A stretch of DNA of 9,841 nt from Burkholderiaceae bacterium (GTDB taxonomy: Bacteria > Pseudomonadota > Gammaproteobacteria > Burkholderiales > Burkholderiaceae): positions 1 through 9,841 of the forward strand of contig CANBPJ010000064.1 of NCBI GenBank assembly GCA_947371415.1, written 5' to 3'. The position numbers were made by a program, and so were the translations under genes. Every line of letters begins with the position of its first letter. The first letter of the stretch is position 1. A model generated the notes under the pieces. It did no database searches, was not told the DNA's origin, and saw only the letters and a list, made by a program, of their open reading frames with translations. Below are positions 6,654 through 9,841 of the stretch, piece by piece.

Positions 6654-6697
6654 TGGTGCGCCCGGCAGGAATCGAACCTGCGACCCTGCTTCGGAGT
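6654..6697 (-). pseudogene. Truncated tRNA 3' end (probably tRNA-Arg), attachment-site remnant
   Basis: On the minus strand this reads as the 3' part of a tRNA. It has a CCA end (6654-6656), a discriminator A, an acceptor 3' strand CGGGCGC (6658-6664), and a perfect T-arm of GCAGG, loop TTCGATT, CCTGC (6665-6681), then variable-loop GGGTC (6682-6686). A CTCCGAA stretch (6690-6696) resembles an anticodon loop with CCG, but only three bases separate it from the variable loop where five stem bases are needed. The matching 5' strand GCGCCCG, D-arm and anticodon stem are absent upstream, so this is not a working tRNA. The acceptor sequence fits betaproteobacterial tRNA-Arg. Displaced tRNA 3' ends of this kind are left when an element integrates into a tRNA gene. 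The orientation predicts the intact tRNA at the far end, beyond 9841. Confidence 0.75.
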
Positions 6698-6702
6698 CTT
6701 CG

Positions 6703-6727
6703 ACACCAACAATACGTAATTTGGTGT
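6703..6727. repeat. Inverted repeat just inside the element end
   Basis: ACACCAA (6703-6709) and TTGGTGT (6721-6727) are perfect seven-base arms separated by 11 bases, with TACGTA near the centre. A third copy of the motif, TTTGGTG, occurs across the tRNA CCA end at 6652-6658 and again at 6720-6726. This arrangement is compatible with core-type or accessory binding sites of a recombinase, which is inference. Confidence 0.4.
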
Positions 6728-6854
6728 TAAATGACTATTACTGCAATAAACCATATAAATCAATAATATAAATAGGTAAATCTAAAAACTATAAGATAGA
6801 ATATACACTATTAATATCGTTTATAAGTGAACATTTTAAATATTTTTGCAACAA

Positions 6855-6875
6855 TAACAAATTACATAATTGTTA
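6855..6875. repeat. Candidate operator upstream of the two element genes
   Basis: TAACAA (6855-6860) and TTGTTA (6870-6875) form a six-base inverted repeat with a nine-base centre, 20 bases ahead of the GTG start of the next gene. An overlapping pair, AACAAT (6850-6855) and ATTGTT (6869-6874), strengthens the symmetry. The position suits autoregulation by a DNA-binding protein of the element, possibly the following gene product. Confidence 0.35.
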
Positions 6876-6894
6876 GCTTGAGTACTAGCCTATA

Positions 6895-7512
6895 GTGAAA
6901 AAAGCCCCAAAACCAGCGAAATTGGCCCAAAATTATTTTTTGGAAGAAGATCAATTGCCTCGGCTCCTAAGACTAACCATTGGTCAGATTGAGGGGCTTC
7001 ATCCTGCGATTACGCAATTGCTCAAAGATTTAGCTCCACGGCGCGAAGTGCCAAACGAGGTGTTATCGCAAGAGGCCTTACTAAGACTTTTAGAAGTCCA
7101 TCCCATTAGCATTCAGAAAAATGAAAAAACGCTGTGCTGTGTCGGGAGTATCCAATTATTTGAGTTAGCCAAGAAAAGACTTCGCGACAAAGTGGAGCTA
7201 CTTTGCATTTTGACTAAAACGGCTCAGCCGGAAACCTTGCAAAAAAGAGCGGTAGAAGAATTAATACTGGGAACAGTAATTAATGGAATTAATGTAAGTG
7301 ATGTGCGTATTGCTGGCAGGTTAGCCAAAAATGCTGCAAGTGCACAATTACTGAACGTCAGCGAAAGCAAAGCTGAAAAATGGGTGGCAGATGTTTATGG
7401 TGTGGATAAGCGCACAGTCAAATCATCACCTCAGGCGCCCCCTAGCATTCCTGAGAAAACTAAAACTTGCGATTCCTTAGATCCCGCCAATCCTGCGGGT
7501 GGGTCTGAATGA
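6895..7512 (+). CDS. Element-encoded 205-residue protein, possibly ParB-like fold plus helix-turn-helix
   Basis: I do not recognise this protein with certainty. It starts at GTG 6895 (an in-frame stop lies three codons upstream) without a visible ribosome-binding site, so translation may be leaderless or weak. Residues about 65-125 (VHPISIQKNEKTLCCVGSIQ, then a Lys/Arg helix, VELLCILTK and an Glu-rich helix) follow the order of a ParB/sulfiredoxin-like N-terminal domain, but the signature GERR-type motif is absent. Residues about 139-177 end in VADVYGVDKRTVK, which looks like the recognition helix of a helix-turn-helix. The last 28 residues are Pro/Ser-rich and probably flexible. The stop overlaps the start of the next gene as ATGA, so the two are translationally coupled. 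A DNA-binding accessory factor or regulator for the neighbouring recombinase is my best guess. Confidence 0.6.
   Translation: MKKAPKPAKLAQNYFLEEDQLPRLLRLTIGQIEGLHPAITQLLKDLAPRREVPNEVLSQEALLRLLEVHPISIQKNEKTLCCVGSIQLFELAKKRLRDKVELLCILTKTAQPETLQKRAVEELILGTVINGINVSDVRIAGRLAKNAASAQLLNVSESKAEKWVADVYGVDKRTVKSSPQAPPSIPEKTKTCDSLDPANPAGGSE
7483..7503 (+). promoter_or_regulatory. Ribosome-binding site of the large gene, partly inside a small hairpin
   Basis: The G-rich GGGTGGG (7497-7503) sits five bases before the ATG at 7509 and is the likely ribosome-binding site. Its first Gs belong to a five-base stem, CCCGC (7483-7487) with GCGGG (7495-7499). The stem lies within the upstream coding sequence, so ribosomes finishing that gene would open it, which would enforce coupled translation. 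Confidence 0.35.
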
Positions 7513-9841
7513 AAAAGTCGCGGTCAGAGTTGCCCGAACCCGGACCCATTGCGCCCAAAGAAAGCCCGAGTCATAAGATTTTGCTAAAGCTGGCTAAGGA
7601 GGAAAACCAAGATGTTGGTTTGCTCAGAGACATTCTTTTTCATATTCTCGCCCACGACCATTTAGAGGCGTTGCCCTCGGCCTTTAGAACCATTCGGCGC
7701 ATATTAGAGTTAGCTCCCGAGATCTGGCACAAAGACTTAAACGAGTTAGGCATTTTTGATTGGCGACCATTGTTAGATTGGGTCATTAATAACGAGGCCA
7801 AGCTCACTAAAGAAATTGGCCCGCATTTTGGGAAAAAAGTTAATACCAGCGGTAAGAATCCCCTATCGGGAACCACTTTATCGAAATACCCGTTTTACGC
7901 GGTTTTCTGTGAAATATTTCCAAGGCGAAACGCAGATCAATTTGCCTTATTAATAGGGCAATTATTAATTGCTCACTCTTATGCCTTAAGAGATGAGTCT
8001 GCTGGCCGCTTGGCATATGAGGCCTCTATCGAGCGACCTTGGAAAGCGTTACCCAACGGGATCGAGGTGGCCGCTCGAGCAGTGCGCCGCTATTCAGAAG
8101 AAAAGAAAGCCGACGGCAAAGCGAAAAATGAACAGGAGAAAAAGAAGGGGGAGCTAAGAGAAAGGCTCAATCAAGAGTTGGGCGAGCTAAATCTGGCAGT
8201 AGCTCCGGAGCATTTCGTATATGAGTTGGAGGCATTGCCCGTTAACGAAGATAGCGCCACACAAAATGAGAGAGAAGGATTCATAGGATTTTTAGACAAG
8301 GCTTACGGAGCAAAAGATTGGGTTGAGCGAAATGGGGGTGCTGGCGGTGGCGGAGGTGGCGGCGGCAAGTGGGTGGGCGGAAGTATTTTTACAAGCCGCA
8401 TTCATATAGGCGAGTCTATTTTGTTTGATGAAGGCGATGATCCAAGCGATCGCTGGGGCGAGATTGATATTGTGAGCTCTAGAACGGGCACGCACCGTGA
8501 GCGCAAAGCCTTACTCGATAGTGATTTATCGCCCGATGAAGATGACTCGGATGAATACACAGTGCTGAGCGATTTAGAGTGCAAAGATACTAGGAGGGGT
8601 CTGGGTACCCTAGCCCGGATCGCTAAAGCCAAAAGCCGGCATCTTGAAAAGTCCAATCAAAAATTGCCCTGGGATTACCTAGGGTTGGCTGTAGAAGAAA
8701 TGGCGCAGTTGCGCGTGTGTTTACGCGAGCAGATGGGAGTGCTCAAGAAAAAACTGCCATTTAATAAAGAAGATCAGATGCGGGCAGAAACGATTCTTCT
8801 GATTTACACCATGCTCTGGGTAGGCACTCCCGCCAAAGAGGCGGTCAACATCAAAGTGCACTTTGGGGCAGTACCCAACCCACTAGACGAAGTTGGTGTT
8901 GTTTGTGAAGACGATAAATACTGCTGGGCCATACCCGCATTTTCTCCGCCCTACCGATCCATTTTGGAAGTCACTCCAAGTCAGGTGCGTGAGTTAACGA
9001 ACTCCTTTCATTTGCCGTGTTGGACTTGGATGTCGCCCTATTTTAAGAATGTCTTAGGAACACGGGGCGCGAATCAGAAAACGGTTCGACTCTTTGAAAC
9101 CCCTTCAAAGGCATTGCTAGCTTCGGTCGATCAATGGTTTAAGCACTACTATCCTGATGGCCGGATTAACCCACAGCGAGTGGCCAATTCCATTTGGGAA
9201 AATATGGCCTTGCACTATGGTGATCCGACAATGGCAAGTTGCGCTACGGGGCGCGTGCATCATTTGGCAAAGGTACGCATTTACTACACCAGCGCATCGG
9301 TTGGGCATTTGCAAGCCGCCTATGAAAAGGTCCTCATGGAGATGGCCTCCGTTGCAAAAGCAGCAGCCCATATTCCAGACCCACTCGCAAAGTTGTGGAT
9401 GCCAGAGGTAGGGGCAAAGTCCTTGGCTTCAGGTGCACGTATGTGCCCTACGGTAGGCGCGGTCAAAGAGCTCTTTTCTAAATTAGTTGCCGATATTAAG
9501 CTCGCTTCAAAATACGCTGATCTTGCGGGGTATATCCAATTTCACAATCTATATACCCTTTATGTCTTGCAGTACTTTGCGTACTCAACAACTTGCCGGG
9601 CGATTAAAACCCCCTATTTAGATCTAAAGCACATTGATGTTCAAAGGGGGTTGGCCGCTTTAACCGATAAAGACGATGGGACGCATCACAAGTCACGCTT
9701 GGTCTGGTTGCCAGAAAAACTCATTGCGCAGATGCAGTTTTATGAAAAGCATTTGCACAGAGTGCGAGAGCGCTCTATTGCACAAAATAGCAACAAGCGC
9801 ATTCTTGCGCTCCCCTGTTTTTTCTTGAATGAAGAGGGCAA
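7509..9841 (+). CDS. Large tyrosine-recombinase-like protein, two tandem domains (3' truncated by window edge)
   Basis: An uninterrupted frame of 777 codons runs from ATG 7509 off the right edge; I read it through and found no stop. Residues 1-190 are mostly helical with no recognised family. About 193-232 is a Lys/Glu-rich, probably coiled stretch, 279-286 is eight glycines, and about 335-360 is strongly acidic. Residues about 424-610 follow the plan of a tyrosine recombinase catalytic domain: ILLIYTMLWVGTPAKEAV where TGLRxxE is expected, INPQRVANSI where the HxxR box is expected, then TGRVHHLAKVRIYYTS around the tyrosine. The first Arg, the His/Arg of box II and the later His appear replaced, leaving only Tyr592/593. 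Residues 678-750 look like a second such domain with Arg697 (STTCRAIKTPYL) and Lys721 (ALTDK), then SRLVWLPEKL; its later motifs lie outside. Likely role: integration and excision of the element. Family membership is judged by eye. Confidence 0.65.
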   Translation, partial: MKKSRSELPEPGPIAPKESPSHKILLKLAKEENQDVGLLRDILFHILAHDHLEALPSAFRTIRRILELAPEIWHKDLNELGIFDWRPLLDWVINNEAKLTKEIGPHFGKKVNTSGKNPLSGTTLSKYPFYAVFCEIFPRRNADQFALLIGQLLIAHSYALRDESAGRLAYEASIERPWKALPNGIEVAARAVRRYSEEKKADGKAKNEQEKKKGELRERLNQELGELNLAVAPEHFVYELEALPVNEDSATQNEREGFIGFLDKAYGAKDWVERNGGAGGGGGGGGKWVGGSIFTSRIHIGESILFDEGDDPSDRWGEIDIVSSRTGTHRERKALLDSDLSPDEDDSDEYTVLSDLECKDTRRGLGTLARIAKAKSRHLEKSNQKLPWDYLGLAVEEMAQLRVCLREQMGVLKKKLPFNKEDQMRAETILLIYTMLWVGTPAKEAVNIKVHFGAVPNPLDEVGVVCEDDKYCWAIPAFSPPYRSILEVTPSQVRELTNSFHLPCWTWMSPYFKNVLGTRGANQKTVRLFETPSKALLASVDQWFKHYYPDGRINPQRVANSIWENMALHYGDPTMASCATGRVHHLAKVRIYYTSASVGHLQAAYEKVLMEMASVAKAAAHIPDPLAKLWMPEVGAKSLASGARMCPTVGAVKELFSKLVADIKLASKYADLAGYIQFHNLYTLYVLQYFAYSTTCRAIKTPYLDLKHIDVQRGLAALTDKDDGTHHKSRLVWLPEKLIAQMQFYEKHLHRVRERSIAQNSNKRILALPCFFLNEEG

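Larger units (their letters stand above)
6698..6894. other. AT-rich element end with inverted repeats, no gene
   Basis: This 197-base stretch is far more AT-rich than the flanking genes and contains no plausible coding frame. Besides the two inverted repeats listed separately it has A/T runs but no convincing promoter. It must carry the promoter of the two genes that follow. By analogy with other integrases, it is also where recombinase arm sites would lie. Confidence 0.5.
6654..9841. mobile_element. Left end of a putative tRNA-integrated element (continues past window)
   Basis: The region starts at the truncated tRNA 3' end. It continues through very AT-rich DNA with inverted repeats and two overlapping genes unlike the core genes to the left, the second carrying tyrosine-recombinase-like domains. 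A tRNA remnant next to a recombinase gene is the standard signature of an integrative element or genomic island. The right boundary, the cargo and the exact crossover point are outside or undeterminable here. Confidence 0.65.

Noticed and set aside
6654..6735. A complete functional tRNA gene on the minus strand
   Set aside because: The 5' acceptor strand, D-arm and anticodon stem are absent, and the spacing between the anticodon-like loop and the variable loop is too short.
6490..6771. Plus-strand open frame of 93 codons across the desaturase start and tRNA remnant
   Set aside because: Its GAPGRNRTCD peptide is the translation of a tRNA 3' end read antisense, a familiar artefact in bacterial annotations. 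The rest overlaps the desaturase gene on the other strand.
7640..9411. Several short frames on both strands within the large right-hand gene
   Set aside because: The large frame is continuous with coherent domain-like content over the whole region; these fragments are 67-84 codons with no motifs.
1..9841. CRISPR array or insertion sequence
   Set aside because: No regularly spaced direct repeats and no transposase with terminal inverted repeats were seen in reading the window.

Overview
The window looks like chromosomal DNA of a low-to-moderate GC betaproteobacterium. Polynucleobacter or a close Burkholderiaceae relative is my best guess, from the order atpD-atpC-hemE-priA and the style of the proteins. 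This is recognition by eye, not a database match.

Layout. Bases 1-1674 hold the end of the F1Fo ATP synthase operon (3' end of atpD, complete atpC), followed closely by hemE (uroporphyrinogen decarboxylase). Bases 1675-1936 are non-coding. They carry two exact DnaA-box consensus sites, two near matches, an exact IHF-consensus match and AT-rich DNA, so they resemble a replication origin or a DnaA-controlled promoter. The next gene is priA (replication restart helicase, 1937-4069). It converges on a gcvH gene on the minus strand, and their stop codons overlap. A glyoxalase-II-like metallo-beta-lactamase gene (4532-5170) points rightward and ends at a hairpin shared with a convergent minus-strand pair: a small double-CxxC protein and a membrane fatty acid desaturase. 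These are ordinary housekeeping genes.

At 6654 the character changes. A truncated 3' end of a tRNA, probably tRNA-Arg, lies on the minus strand. It is followed by about 200 bases of very AT-rich DNA with inverted repeats, then two tightly coupled plus-strand genes: a 205-residue protein of unknown family and an open frame of at least 777 codons that runs off the right edge. I read this as the left end of an integrative element inserted in a tRNA gene. The large protein appears to contain two tyrosine-recombinase-like domains in tandem: one has lost its catalytic residues except a candidate tyrosine, and a second keeps the box I arginine and the lysine but is cut by the window edge. This recombination module is the most interesting part of the window.

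The core genes serve energy, haem, lipid and one-carbon metabolism and do not form one pathway. The two right-hand genes probably work together to move or maintain the element.
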